Assembly: GCA_964369545.1 (NCBI GenBank)
Contig: CAYJFA010000001.1
Location: 1-64,000, forward strand
Direction: 5' to 3'
Origin: BNWE01 sp964369545
GTDB taxonomy: Bacteria; Pseudomonadota; Alphaproteobacteria; UBA3830
Length of the DNA: 64,000 bases
Shown one piece after another: positions 26,616 through 34,428 of this stretch. The stretch's first letter is position 1; the number at the start of each line of letters is the position of its first letter. A program made the translations under genes and the position numbers. A model generated the notes under the pieces. It was not told the origin of the DNA, ran no database searches, and saw nothing but the letters and a program-made list of their open reading frames with translations.

Positions 26616-28382
26616 TTATACATTGAAATCCGGAAGACTAATATCGCGATTGATAACACGCATAGTATTTAATGGATGCAGCATAATATTTATTTTTGTT
26701 GGATGATTTTTTAATAATGATTCTAATTCTGAAACCGTTTTAGCATTCGATTCCGATAAGAGCTGTTCCTGTTCTTCTGGGCTATTTTTTATTTCAACGT
26801 TAGTTATAATATCTTCTGAATTTATAATCTTTTCATCTTTTTTTATTGATAACTCATTGAAATATCTATGTAATTCTTCTTGTGAAAGTTTAATGTCATT
26901 ACTAGGATTACAAGCGATCGAAACTTGAATTATTTTTTGATCAGCATTCGCAATGAATTTTGTTTTTGTCACTTTCCCCGAAATTTTTCCATTCTGAAAT
27001 CGTGAATCAACTATGGTAATTTGATCGTCGATGCTTACTGATAAAAATTCTTTTGCTGGAATAGTAAAACTTATCTCTACGTATCTCGATGAATAATTAA
27101 TCAGCGCAATTGCTTTTTGCATCGCATATTTTACTGCATTCTTCCCTCTTTCCGTTTCAAAAAAAGATCCCGTTGAACCATCTAATAAAGCATCTGGAAT
27201 TTTTTCAATTTTTTTCCAAAACGATTCCTCAAATGCCTCTCCTGAAAAATGAGATTCTTTGCTTTCGAAAACAAATCCGTTATGCAAAACTCTTTGGCTA
27301 CACCCATAGTAAGTAAACAAATTCCAATATGGATATGATTTAGGCAATTGAATTGAATTCAGTTTTAAATGGATGGATTTGTCTCGACCATGAACAACGC
27401 TCGAATTAACAATTTTTACACTCGCAATTTCAGTTCGTTTCTGCTTGTAACTCCAATTTATCAACATTTTGCCACAAAAATAGAATCTCTTGAATTTTAC
27501 AGTAGCGTGTTTGGAGTATTCGCTTTCTGGAATAACAAAATCCCTTGATACCAAAGGATACGTTTGAAAATATTGTATATCTTTTTTCGGCACCGATTCA
27601 TTTATTTTGCAGTACATTAATTGGTATCCGCTTTTGTAGGAAAATTTGCATAAATTTTCGATGCCTTTTTTAATATTTGTGAATGAATTGACTACTCCAC
27701 CATTGAAATATTTTGCAACCGTCGGATATAAATCTATGAATCCACTCAAATACTGGATCCAATTTGCCGAAACGCTAATATTTATGCTTCTATATGGCTC
27801 ACGTGCCAATCGAACATGCAGTGAATTTTCTAAAATATCATCACCGTTTATTTCTATATCCTTGCTTCCTATATTTATATCAGATAAAAATAACTTTCCT
27901 GTTTTCATATTCCAATAGAAAATTTTGCTATTACTTTCCAGAAAAATTGTCGGATTATTTAAATCTTTGGAACAATAAAATAAATCGTCGAAATCAACTA
28001 AGTTTTCTAACACATTATGTTTATCTATTGTTTTATGTAACTCTATATTTTTTCTGGAAAATTCATCTAATTGATTTTGATAATCATCGGGTTCCGAAAT
28101 AAACTCTAACTGAAGGCAGGAATTTCCGAATTTTAAGGGAAACGAAATCAATCGACCGGAGAATATCAAATCTACGTTTGGTTTTTTTTCATCTAATTGA
28201 ATTCCAATTTTTGCATATTTCTTATGCAATAGGATTTCTGATGTCTTTGCGGCTATAGATACTTTTGCAACAGCAAATCCGCATTCATTTTGAGAAATTT
28301 CCAAAGATATTATTTCTACATCTCCGCGCCATTGCGTTTTTTTTTCATAAAAACTTTGGCTCCAATCGAATATTAATTTCAT
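26616..28382 (-). CDS. phage tail hub/tip-like protein (unrecognised family)
   Basis: 588 aa, the largest gene of the cluster, with a GGA-rich Shine-Dalgarno. The beginning (FDWSQSFYEKKTQWRGDVEIISLEISQNE, then LIFSGRLISFPLKFGNSCLQLEF) recalls gpD/gp44-like baseplate-hub folds that start with a small beta-barrel, and the C-terminal third (SFTIPAKEFLSVSIDDQITIVD...GKISGKVTKTKFI) has the repeating beta pattern seen in such hubs. No enzymatic motif is visible. By position it replaces the gp13/gp15-like tail-tip proteins of gene transfer agents. Assignment is by context and fold impression only; no named family was recognised. Confidence 0.5.
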   Translation of the reverse strand: MKLIFDWSQSFYEKKTQWRGDVEIISLEISQNECGFAVAKVSIAAKTSEILLHKKYAKIGIQLDEKKPNVDLIFSGRLISFPLKFGNSCLQLEFISEPDDYQNQLDEFSRKNIELHKTIDKHNVLENLVDFDDLFYCSKDLNNPTIFLESNSKIFYWNMKTGKLFLSDINIGSKDIEINGDDILENSLHVRLAREPYRSINISVSANWIQYLSGFIDLYPTVAKYFNGGVVNSFTNIKKGIENLCKFSYKSGYQLMYCKINESVPKKDIQYFQTYPLVSRDFVIPESEYSKHATVKFKRFYFCGKMLINWSYKQKRTEIASVKIVNSSVVHGRDKSIHLKLNSIQLPKSYPYWNLFTYYGCSQRVLHNGFVFESKESHFSGEAFEESFWKKIEKIPDALLDGSTGSFFETERGKNAVKYAMQKAIALINYSSRYVEISFTIPAKEFLSVSIDDQITIVDSRFQNGKISGKVTKTKFIANADQKIIQVSIACNPSNDIKLSQEELHRYFNELSIKKDEKIINSEDIITNVEIKNSPEEQEQLLSESNAKTVSELESLLKNHPTKINIMLHPLNTMRVINRDISLPDFNV

Positions 28383-28435
28383 CTTTTTTTCCTTGTAAAA
28401 ATATTGTACTATTCCATGTCTATTTACGGTGATTT

Positions 28436-29332
28436 ATGCTCAACTTTTTGAATCAAAAAGGATATTATCAGGGACTTTTTTTCCAAATACTGACAATGAC
28501 TGTTAGTTGTTCTAATGACGTTATTGCTAGATTTATGGGCGAAAGGTTGGATCCAGCTCAGATAACATTTTTTAGATTCTTTTTTGGATTAGTTACATTA
28601 CTACCGTTTCTCCTATCCAAAGGAAAACAAGTTTTTAAAACAAAATATCTTGGATTCAATATAACGAGAGGGATGTTTGGAGTAATTTGTATTTTTATGT
28701 ATATATATTCGGTAATACATTTGCCCCTTGTGGAAGTTGTTGCTATTTTTTGGAGCATGCCGTTGTTCGACGTTGTCTTGTCAATCTTCTTTCTAAAAGA
28801 AAAAGTATCTTCTTTGCGATGGATTGCGACAATATTGGGATTCTTAGGATTATCATTTATTACTTTACATAACAGTGAAGCTACCTCTTCCTCATTTCGA
28901 TTATTGTATTTAGTTCCGATCGCCGCTTCATTTTTGTTTGCCCTACAAGACGCTATGGTAAAAAGAAGAGTTGAATCCGAAAGCAAAATTACCATGCTTC
29001 TATATTTCGCAATTGTTACCAGCATTGTTTCTTTCATACCAGCGATTTTCGTTTGGAAAACACCTACTACATTTGAATATTTTATGTTATTTTTGCTGGG
29101 AATCGGTGGAAACTTGATACAATATTTCTTTTTTAGAGCATATAGTGCTGTGGATTTATCAGCGTTATCACCTTCTAGGTATTTAGAATTCTTAATCAGC
29201 GCAGTATTTGCATTTATTTTCTTCGCTGAAATACCTGGCATTAATGTTTTAATCGGAGCTATGGTTTTAATTCCTAGTAATTTGTACTTAGCTTACAGTG
29301 AAACAAAAAAACGAAAAAAGCTTAAAGTGTAA
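28436..29332 (+). CDS. EamA/DMT-superfamily transporter
   Basis: 298 aa with ten hydrophobic helices in two EamA repeats. Typical features are the early RFMGERLDPAQITFFRFFFGLVTLLPF, FWSMPLFDVVLSIFFLKEKVS closing repeat one, and LSPSRYLEFLISAVFAFIFFAEIP in repeat two. Such proteins move metabolites (for example amino acids, S-adenosylmethionine in rickettsiae, nucleobases); the substrate here is unknown. It lies on the plus strand inside an otherwise minus-strand phage cluster, separating the head side from the tail-tip/lysis side, with a MITE-like element on its 3' flank. It looks like a later insertion or carried cargo. Confidence 0.9.
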   Translation: MLNFLNQKGYYQGLFFQILTMTVSCSNDVIARFMGERLDPAQITFFRFFFGLVTLLPFLLSKGKQVFKTKYLGFNITRGMFGVICIFMYIYSVIHLPLVEVVAIFWSMPLFDVVLSIFFLKEKVSSLRWIATILGFLGLSFITLHNSEATSSSFRLLYLVPIAASFLFALQDAMVKRRVESESKITMLLYFAIVTSIVSFIPAIFVWKTPTTFEYFMLFLLGIGGNLIQYFFFRAYSAVDLSALSPSRYLEFLISAVFAFIFFAEIPGINVLIGAMVLIPSNLYLAYSETKKRKKLKV

Positions 29333-29340
29333 TCTAGTCC

Positions 29341-29483
29341 TAGGGACTGTTCACAAACCAGGGTTTCTATGGGTTTTTTTAGTAAAAGGAGCACAGAACC
29401 GCAGCTTACCCTGATGTACGTAAGAATTCGAGCGCCGGATTGGCAGCAAAAAGGCTAGAAAAGCAGTTTGTAAACAGTCTCTA
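29341..29483. mobile_element. MITE-like element with 18-bp terminal inverted repeats and TA ends
   Basis: Left end TAGGGACTGTTCACAAAC (29341-29358) and the reverse complement of the right end (29466-29483) match at 16 of 18 positions. Counting the outer TA as a duplicated target, the element is 29343-29481, 139 bp, with no coding capacity. Its interior (29390-29450) is visibly richer in G+C than the surroundings. TA duplication with such ends fits a non-autonomous relative of a TA-targeting insertion sequence (IS630/Tc1 or the IS427 group of IS5); the family is inference. The right TA supplies part of the TAG stop of the next gene, but removing the element leaves the same stop. Confidence 0.75.
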
Positions 29484-29990
29484 AATTTCTTCTAGAATTA
29501 TCTTCCAACCGCCAGACATCCCCCATTCGTTTGTTTCCAATGAAAAATCGATTACTTTCATACTAAGCCAAGGTCTGAAGCAAACAAATATTTTCTCTTG
29601 ATGTGTTGTTTCTAAAATTACTTCGTCATCAAGCAAATTAAACTTAATTGGCGTACCAGCATTATTTACAACAGCAACCGATCCACTAACAGGTGGCCTG
29701 ATTAATTTGATTTTCGTCTCTCCGACATTAATCGACTGCCATAAATTTTGTATACACCCGACACTGATTTGTGATCCTATCCAAATTCCATCAATAATAG
29801 GGGAATTTATATCTTTACATGAAATAACGCTTTTATATCTCTTTCGTTCCGTTGATTCTAAAAATAACAAATCGCCATTTATTGACTTTTTGAATTTTCC
29901 ATTTGGTATAGGATACAATTCTTGAACACAATTTCTGGCGCTTTCTGGAGGAAAACCGCTTACCCCTAATATTAAACTGGATTCATTCAT
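29481..29990 (-). CDS. phage tail protein candidate (unrecognised)
   Basis: 169 aa. It starts MNESSLILGVSGFPPESARNCVQELYPIP and contains SVISCKDINSPIIDGIWIGSQISVGCIQNLWQS, then a mostly beta C-terminus ending GGWKIILEEI. No membrane segment or signal. The family is not one I can name. It follows the head-completion genes in the position where gene transfer agents carry tail-tube or tail-assembly genes, so a tail or stopper role is plausible by context. Its stop codon abuts the MITE-like element, yet the empty site can be reconstructed with the same stop, so the protein is probably not truncated. Confidence 0.55.
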   Translation of the reverse strand: MNESSLILGVSGFPPESARNCVQELYPIPNGKFKKSINGDLLFLESTERKRYKSVISCKDINSPIIDGIWIGSQISVGCIQNLWQSINVGETKIKLIRPPVSGSVAVVNNAGTPIKFNLLDDEVILETTHQEKIFVCFRPWLSMKVIDFSLETNEWGMSGGWKIILEEI

Positions 29991-30089
29991 TTAATTCATC
30001 CATTCCGGCATTGTGGTCGGTGTTGTACGAGAAATAATCTCCAGTTGCTCTACAAAATCATCCATTAATTTATCCTCAGTTTCATCCAT
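29991..30089 (-). CDS. 32-aa micro-ORF in the phage cluster
   Basis: Too short for usual gene calling. An ATG at 30089 has a GGAG Shine-Dalgarno six bases upstream, inside the end of the previous gene, whose stop is at 30091. The frame runs to a TAA directly abutting the ATG of the next gene at 29990. The product is acidic (MDETEDKLMDDFVEQLEII, then SRTTPTTMPEWMN). An alternative ATG at 30107 would give 38 aa. By size and place it could be a tail-assembly-chaperone-like peptide, but that is inference; the perfect packing between two genes is the main support. Confidence 0.5.
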   Translation of the reverse strand: MDETEDKLMDDFVEQLEIISRTTPTTMPEWMN

Positions 30090-30090
30090 C

Positions 30091-30474
30091 TTATTCTCCA
30101 TCTTCATATACTGCTTTTAGTTGAAGAATCGCGACTAGATTTATAATTAAATTGTTTTTTTTATTTTCAATTGATTCGATTTTTATGCGAGCCGTACCTA
30201 TCATAAATTCGTCCTGGCGTAAAGCTAATTCCTTACTGATAATTTTGTTTATGTTTTTTAATATATTTAAACTTTCTCCAGATATCTCCTTGACGTCCAC
30301 AATTGTTAAAATAAATTCGACACGAGACATCTGATTTTTACCTTGCAAAACGTTTTTTAACTCGAAAATTAAATACGGAGTCTTGCGCAATTCTTCCGGA
30401 GGTATCGATGGAAATATTGAAAAAGCGAACTGATTTTTTATGGCATTTATGATACCAAAATCCCATGGTAGCAT
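30091..30474 (-). CDS. DUF3168-like tail-completion protein
   Basis: 127 aa; GGAG Shine-Dalgarno. It has the length, position and pattern of the GTA gp8/DUF3168 family: a short N-terminal part (IINAIKNQFAF), then PYLIFELKNV, a beta strand SRVEFILTIVD and a final beta pair IKIESIENKKNNLIINLVAILQL. In lambdoid/HK97-like phages such proteins close the tail end of the connector. It lies after the head-tail adaptor and before the micro-ORF, as in gene transfer agent clusters. Sequence similarity alone is weak by eye; order supports it. Confidence 0.6.
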   Translation of the reverse strand: MLPWDFGIINAIKNQFAFSIFPSIPPEELRKTPYLIFELKNVLQGKNQMSRVEFILTIVDVKEISGESLNILKNINKIISKELALRQDEFMIGTARIKIESIENKKNNLIINLVAILQLKAVYEDGE

Positions 30475-30517
30475 TTTTATTTCTCCTATTGGCCTATGTA
30501 TTTTATATTGTTAATAA

Positions 30518-30808
30518 TTAATTCATTGTTGCATGGAATAAGATTTCATCTTTCGATGTATCTGCAATCGGAAGTTGTGTCGGCATAAAAATTTTATCAT
30601 TAATTTTTACACGAAATATGTTGGGAAACTCCCGATTCCACTTTATGGCGAAAAAATACAATGTTCTTCTTGGTGAAATATCTTTGAGAAAAACAGATGC
30701 CCAAAGCTCCTTCCAAAAAGAATATTCAGAAACCCAAACATTTTCCTTTGATAAGGTTTTTTCCATTTTTTCAATTGTTACTTTTGTATTGAATAATGTT
30801 TTTCTCAT
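30518..30808 (-). CDS. phage head-tail adaptor (SPP1 gp16/HK97 gp10 type)
   Basis: 96 aa; AGGA Shine-Dalgarno. It begins MRKTLFNTKVTIEKM and contains VWVSEYSFWKELWASVFLKDISPRRT, matching the head-closure family pattern of an N-terminal beta strand, then a W-x-x-x-WA-x-V motif and a late FRVKINDKIF strand. These proteins cap the portal-connector stack and receive the tail. It lies between the gp6-like connector and the DUF3168-like gene. Confidence 0.75.
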   Translation of the reverse strand: MRKTLFNTKVTIEKMEKTLSKENVWVSEYSFWKELWASVFLKDISPRRTLYFFAIKWNREFPNIFRVKINDKIFMPTQLPIADTSKDEILFHATMN

Positions 30809-30817
30809 TGTATTATC

Positions 30818-31417
30818 CTAGAAAATTCTTAGATTCAGAAAAGGTTCAAGCAAACGCTTAACTCCTTGAGAAATAACACTATTTTGATTGTATGAATATC
30901 TTTCTTGATATGCATTCGCGACAAGCATCAAATTTGCAAGCTTCAATTGATACGGAATATTTTCTTTCTTATTAGAAATACCTGCCTCATATTCTATTAT
31001 TATCGAAGCCTTACGCTTTGCATTAAGTACTTTTTTAGATGTTAAACATATACAAAATTTTGAATCAAATTTTTCCAACTTATAATGTTGACTATCTAGC
31101 TTTTGATCATCTATTTTTACACTAAGTATTTTTGCAACCGGAGGTTTAGGAAGTGGAATTCTAATAATATCATTGCAAATAATAGGAAAATCATCTTCCT
31201 TGATATTAAAAGAGCAAATGGAATCATTATTTATTGTATATTTCCAAGTTTGTACCATAACTGACTTTTGAATAATCGACTCCATAGCTTCTCTGGTTGA
31301 TTTTATAAACAAATCCAATAGTGAATCATCGAGCTCGTGATTAATTCTCAAATAATTTTTTGCTTCTTCTAAAGATACAATTTCTTCTCGGGGTTTTTCT
31401 ACTAAAGATAACTGCAT
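30818..31417 (-). CDS. phage gp6-like head-tail connector
   Basis: 199 aa with an AGGAG Shine-Dalgarno. The N-terminus carries the connector motif VSLEEAKNYLRINHELDDSLLDLFIKSTREAMESII, the helical part of gp6-like head-tail connectors; a C-terminal half follows with PPVAKILSVKID and IPYQLKLANLMLVANAYQERY. The length and two-part build match the 'phiE125 gp8' type found in gene transfer agents. It would form the ring below the portal. It follows the major capsid gene after 30 bp. Confidence 0.85.
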   Translation of the reverse strand: MQLSLVEKPREEIVSLEEAKNYLRINHELDDSLLDLFIKSTREAMESIIQKSVMVQTWKYTINNDSICSFNIKEDDFPIICNDIIRIPLPKPPVAKILSVKIDDQKLDSQHYKLEKFDSKFCICLTSKKVLNAKRKASIIIEYEAGISNKKENIPYQLKLANLMLVANAYQERYSYNQNSVISQGVKRLLEPFLNLRIF

Positions 31418-31447
31418 TTTCTTCTCCTGAGACTTAATTGACTGAAA

Positions 31448-32578
31448 TTATTTTGTCTTAAAATTCAATAACTTAATGGCATCAAAGTCTACTACATCGC
31501 CACCCACTCGTTTGGCAGCATAAAATTCAATAAATGGTTTAGAAGTATATGGATCTCGCAAAACTTTAAACCCTTGTCTATCGACAATCTGATATCCTGA
31601 ATAAAAATCTCCAAATGCAACAGATATCGATTCCGTACCGAACTTTAAAGCTGGCATATTGTCATCAATAATCACTTGATATCCCAATAGCGTTGATGGA
31701 GTAGACTCAGAAAAAGACGGCTGCCATAAACTCATACCATCCTTATTTTTTAATTTTCTTATTTCAGCAAGAGCAGATCTTGACATAATCCATTTTGCGT
31801 TTTTTACATAAATCGGCTTTAAGGAGCAAGCTATATCTATCAATGTATTTACAGCTGTTTTATCATCAATAAATGCACCGTTTGCACCAGAGCAAAAATG
31901 TTGTAATTTTCCAAACTCTCTCTCTTCTGCCTCTTCCGATTCATATTTCAAAAAACCCTTTGGCTTATCTGCGCCGTCTCCATTTATAAAAGCATCATCC
32001 TCAAGCATCGCAAATTTCTCAGAAATTTTATTTATCAGCCACTCTTCAACGTTGATTTGAGAGTCATCTAAAAGCCGTTGACTGGCCTTTGGCTTCGCAT
32101 AAATTTCATGTACAGGAATTTTTATCTTATTTATTTGCGGAGAATCTGTTTCTCCTATATCCTGACCATCTCTAGTAGACCAACCCGCATCAGGATTTTT
32201 AGAATCGACCAACATATCAACATAATTCGTAGATACTGTCATAATTCTTGAGATTGTTCTCATCGGAGAAAGAAAATTCATTCTATTGTAAACCTGAGAT
32301 GTTATTACACTCGGAAGAAAATATTCTCCATCTTTTCCTGTGTTTTCACTCAGCGATTTTTTCAAAAAAGTTTCAGAACCTTTTCTTATATATTCTGAAA
32401 ATTCTGATTTTTTATATGTATCCTCATTCACGCTGTTAGATAACGGTAAAGATGCAGTTGTATTTTCTCTTTTCATCATTTTTTCCTTTATTTCTTTCAA
32501 TTCCTGTTCATTGGTTTTAATAAAGTTATCGATATTGTCGTTTAATTCCGAAATAGCGTTTTGAATTTCTTTGTTCAT
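31448..32578 (-). CDS. HK97-fold major capsid protein
   Basis: 376 aa; AGGT Shine-Dalgarno. An N-terminal delta-like coiled coil (about 1-40, SELNDNIDNFIKTNEQELK) precedes the HK97-fold core, with SEYIRKGSETFLKK, GKDGEYFLPSVITSQVYNRM, MRTISRIMTV, and the C-terminal AFGDFYSGYQIVDRQGFKVLRDPYTSKPF. This is the phage-capsid family used by RcGTA-like agents. It presumably assembles the procapsid and has its N-terminal segment removed by the adjacent protease. The frame is intact and of full family length. Confidence 0.93.
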   Translation of the reverse strand: MNKEIQNAISELNDNIDNFIKTNEQELKEIKEKMMKRENTTASLPLSNSVNEDTYKKSEFSEYIRKGSETFLKKSLSENTGKDGEYFLPSVITSQVYNRMNFLSPMRTISRIMTVSTNYVDMLVDSKNPDAGWSTRDGQDIGETDSPQINKIKIPVHEIYAKPKASQRLLDDSQINVEEWLINKISEKFAMLEDDAFINGDGADKPKGFLKYESEEAEEREFGKLQHFCSGANGAFIDDKTAVNTLIDIACSLKPIYVKNAKWIMSRSALAEIRKLKNKDGMSLWQPSFSESTPSTLLGYQVIIDDNMPALKFGTESISVAFGDFYSGYQIVDRQGFKVLRDPYTSKPFIEFYAAKRVGGDVVDFDAIKLLNFKTK

Positions 32579-32584
32579 ATTTAT

Positions 32585-33136
32585 TTACCTGTTTGTTATA
32601 TATTTAATTTTGCTCGAAGTTGATTTTATGAGATCGATATATAAATTATCGTTATTTACGTAAGACTTTACTTCTTCCACAATAGCTTCTTTACATGCTG
32701 GAAATGTCACGATGGAAACTTCCAGTAAATCAATATCCGTTAAATATTGAGTATTCTTATTGAAATAGCTGTCTTTTATTTTATAACCGATTGAAAAACC
32801 GTCTATAGCCTTACTTTTCAACAGCAAATATATTTCTTTTGCTTTTGGAATTTCTAAAATAAGCTGACTTTTTATAAACAAACCATAGTCATCTTCATAT
32901 ATTTCTTCTATAACTCCAATTGGAAAATTTGTATCGTGCTGCCAAAGTAATTTTGGTTTTTTTCCAGATTTAAATTCCTTTATGGAATTTGCAAATGCTC
33001 CTCTTACGACAGCATCATTATAGTCATCAATAATATTAAAAACGCTTGCATATCCAGAGATTTCACCTTTATCATTAATCGATCTCAGATGCATATTCGA
33101 CGATAGAAATTTCATATTCATGATCTTCGATTCCAT
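32585..33136 (-). CDS. HK97-type prohead protease
   Basis: 183 aa; GGA Shine-Dalgarno. It has the U35 prohead-protease pattern: GEISGYASVFNIIDDYNDAVVRGAF, the catalytic-His stretch LLWQHD, and the Ser-containing AIDGFSIGYKI. It would trim the capsid delta domain during maturation. It is encoded 6 bp upstream of the capsid gene and 3 bp after the portal gene, in conventional order. Active-site residues appear retained, arguing against simple decay. Confidence 0.92.
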   Translation of the reverse strand: MESKIMNMKFLSSNMHLRSINDKGEISGYASVFNIIDDYNDAVVRGAFANSIKEFKSGKKPKLLWQHDTNFPIGVIEEIYEDDYGLFIKSQLILEIPKAKEIYLLLKSKAIDGFSIGYKIKDSYFNKNTQYLTDIDLLEVSIVTFPACKEAIVEEVKSYVNNDNLYIDLIKSTSSKIKYITNR

Positions 33137-33139
33137 TTT

Positions 33140-34264
33140 TTATTCCTTATTTATTGGTGGAAAACCTAAAATTTCCCTTTTCTCATTCAATGTTAAAAAA
33201 TCTGCCGTTGAAATTTTATGCCACAAAGTTTCCCGCCTTGCTGTCAAGGCATGGATCGCGTCAAGATCAAAAAATATCTCTAAATCAAGATTAAATTTAC
33301 TTGACAACCAATTACCAAACTCTAATCGAATCAACTCTGCAAGAGGCAATATAGTATCCTCCCATAGGTGCAGTCGTGCTTCTTTATAATTTGCGAAAGT
33401 CGAGTCGTTTTGAAGTCCGACAAGGGCCGGCGGAACACCAAACGCTTGGGCGATTTCTCGTGATGTAATGTTTTTTCCGGAGCTGAAGTCTAAATCTTTC
33501 GGAGACAATCCCATTTCTTTCCATTCAAAACTTCCTTCCAAAACCATCATTTTCCCGGCGTTTAACGAACCCGCATAGGCATTTTTTACATCTGATTTCA
33601 ATTGCTCACGCTGTTCATCAGTCAAATTTTCCGTTCCATTTTTTACCATCAAACAGCCGGATGGACGACCACCATTTTGAAGTATCGCCAAATTATGGTC
33701 AGACATCGCGTTATGCTGATCAATAGCGCGAAAAGCAACCTGAAGCGGACTGAATCCGTACCAATCATTCAATGGATTAAAAAATTTTATGTGTAATAAA
33801 TCTTTTTTATTAATTGCAAATTTCGATGAATCCACATTATAAATATATGATTCAACGGAAGTTTTTTGCTTGTTTGGAACGATCTGAATACGATCAGTAC
33901 GCAAGCAATTTAACTGATTATCTACCCCGCAATGCACAAAAACATTTCCGGAAATCAAAAGATAATTCACGACACTTTCAAAAAATGTATTACGAGACTG
34001 GGAGCAATTAGGCCTATTTAATAAAGATGTCAGCTCTGTATTTTCCGACATATCATTGCAATTTTTTACAATCATCGGAATTGATGAAATTCCTCTGGAA
34101 ATTAAACCAATAGATCTAAATGCAATTACATTTTTTTGAAACCCTTCTTCAGATACAGTATCATATTTGCATGGCGTCCATTGTGGATAACTTATTCCCT
34201 GATAAGAAAAAAATGATTCTGATATAGTTTTTCTACTATTAAAATGCTTCAGCAAATTAATCAC
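33140..34264 (-). CDS. HK97-type portal protein
   Basis: 374 aa from a GTG start at 34264 with GGAG upstream. Phage_portal marks include NVIAFRSIGLISRGISSIPM, LNRPN, FFESVVNYLLISGNVFV, DLLHIKFFNPLNDWYGFSPLQVA and GVPPALVGL. The portal ring is the DNA entry vertex. This is the first gene of the cluster; no large or small terminase gene lies upstream, where rpoN follows after a 164-bp non-coding stretch. The normal motor partner is therefore missing here. Confidence 0.94.
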   Translation of the reverse strand: MINLLKHFNSRKTISESFFSYQGISYPQWTPCKYDTVSEEGFQKNVIAFRSIGLISRGISSIPMIVKNCNDMSENTELTSLLNRPNCSQSRNTFFESVVNYLLISGNVFVHCGVDNQLNCLRTDRIQIVPNKQKTSVESYIYNVDSSKFAINKKDLLHIKFFNPLNDWYGFSPLQVAFRAIDQHNAMSDHNLAILQNGGRPSGCLMVKNGTENLTDEQREQLKSDVKNAYAGSLNAGKMMVLEGSFEWKEMGLSPKDLDFSSGKNITSREIAQAFGVPPALVGLQNDSTFANYKEARLHLWEDTILPLAELIRLEFGNWLSSKFNLDLEIFFDLDAIHALTARRETLWHKISTADFLTLNEKREILGFPPINKE

Positions 34265-34428
34265 ATTTATCTCCGTTTTGCTTTAATGATTGTTATTGTA
34301 TTGAATATCTTAATGATGCTATATTTTCTGATTTTGCACAATCTTTTTCTAAAAATCATTATTTTTCAATGCATTAACTGCATTTTAAAAAAGATTAAAA
34401 TAAAACTTAAAAATACTGACATAAAAAA

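Noticed and set aside
28558..29241. 227-codon antisense open frame in the EamA gene
   Set aside because: It is a shadow on the opposite strand of a protein with strong membrane-family motifs and has no motif of its own.
29481..29990. Truncation of the 169-aa tail protein by the MITE-like insertion
   Set aside because: Rebuilding the empty site leaves the same in-frame TAG stop, so the insertion did not shorten the protein.
34265..34428. Missing small terminase gene upstream of the portal
   Set aside because: The stretch has no open frame with a start and Shine-Dalgarno on the minus strand, and only an AT-rich open frame on the plus strand.
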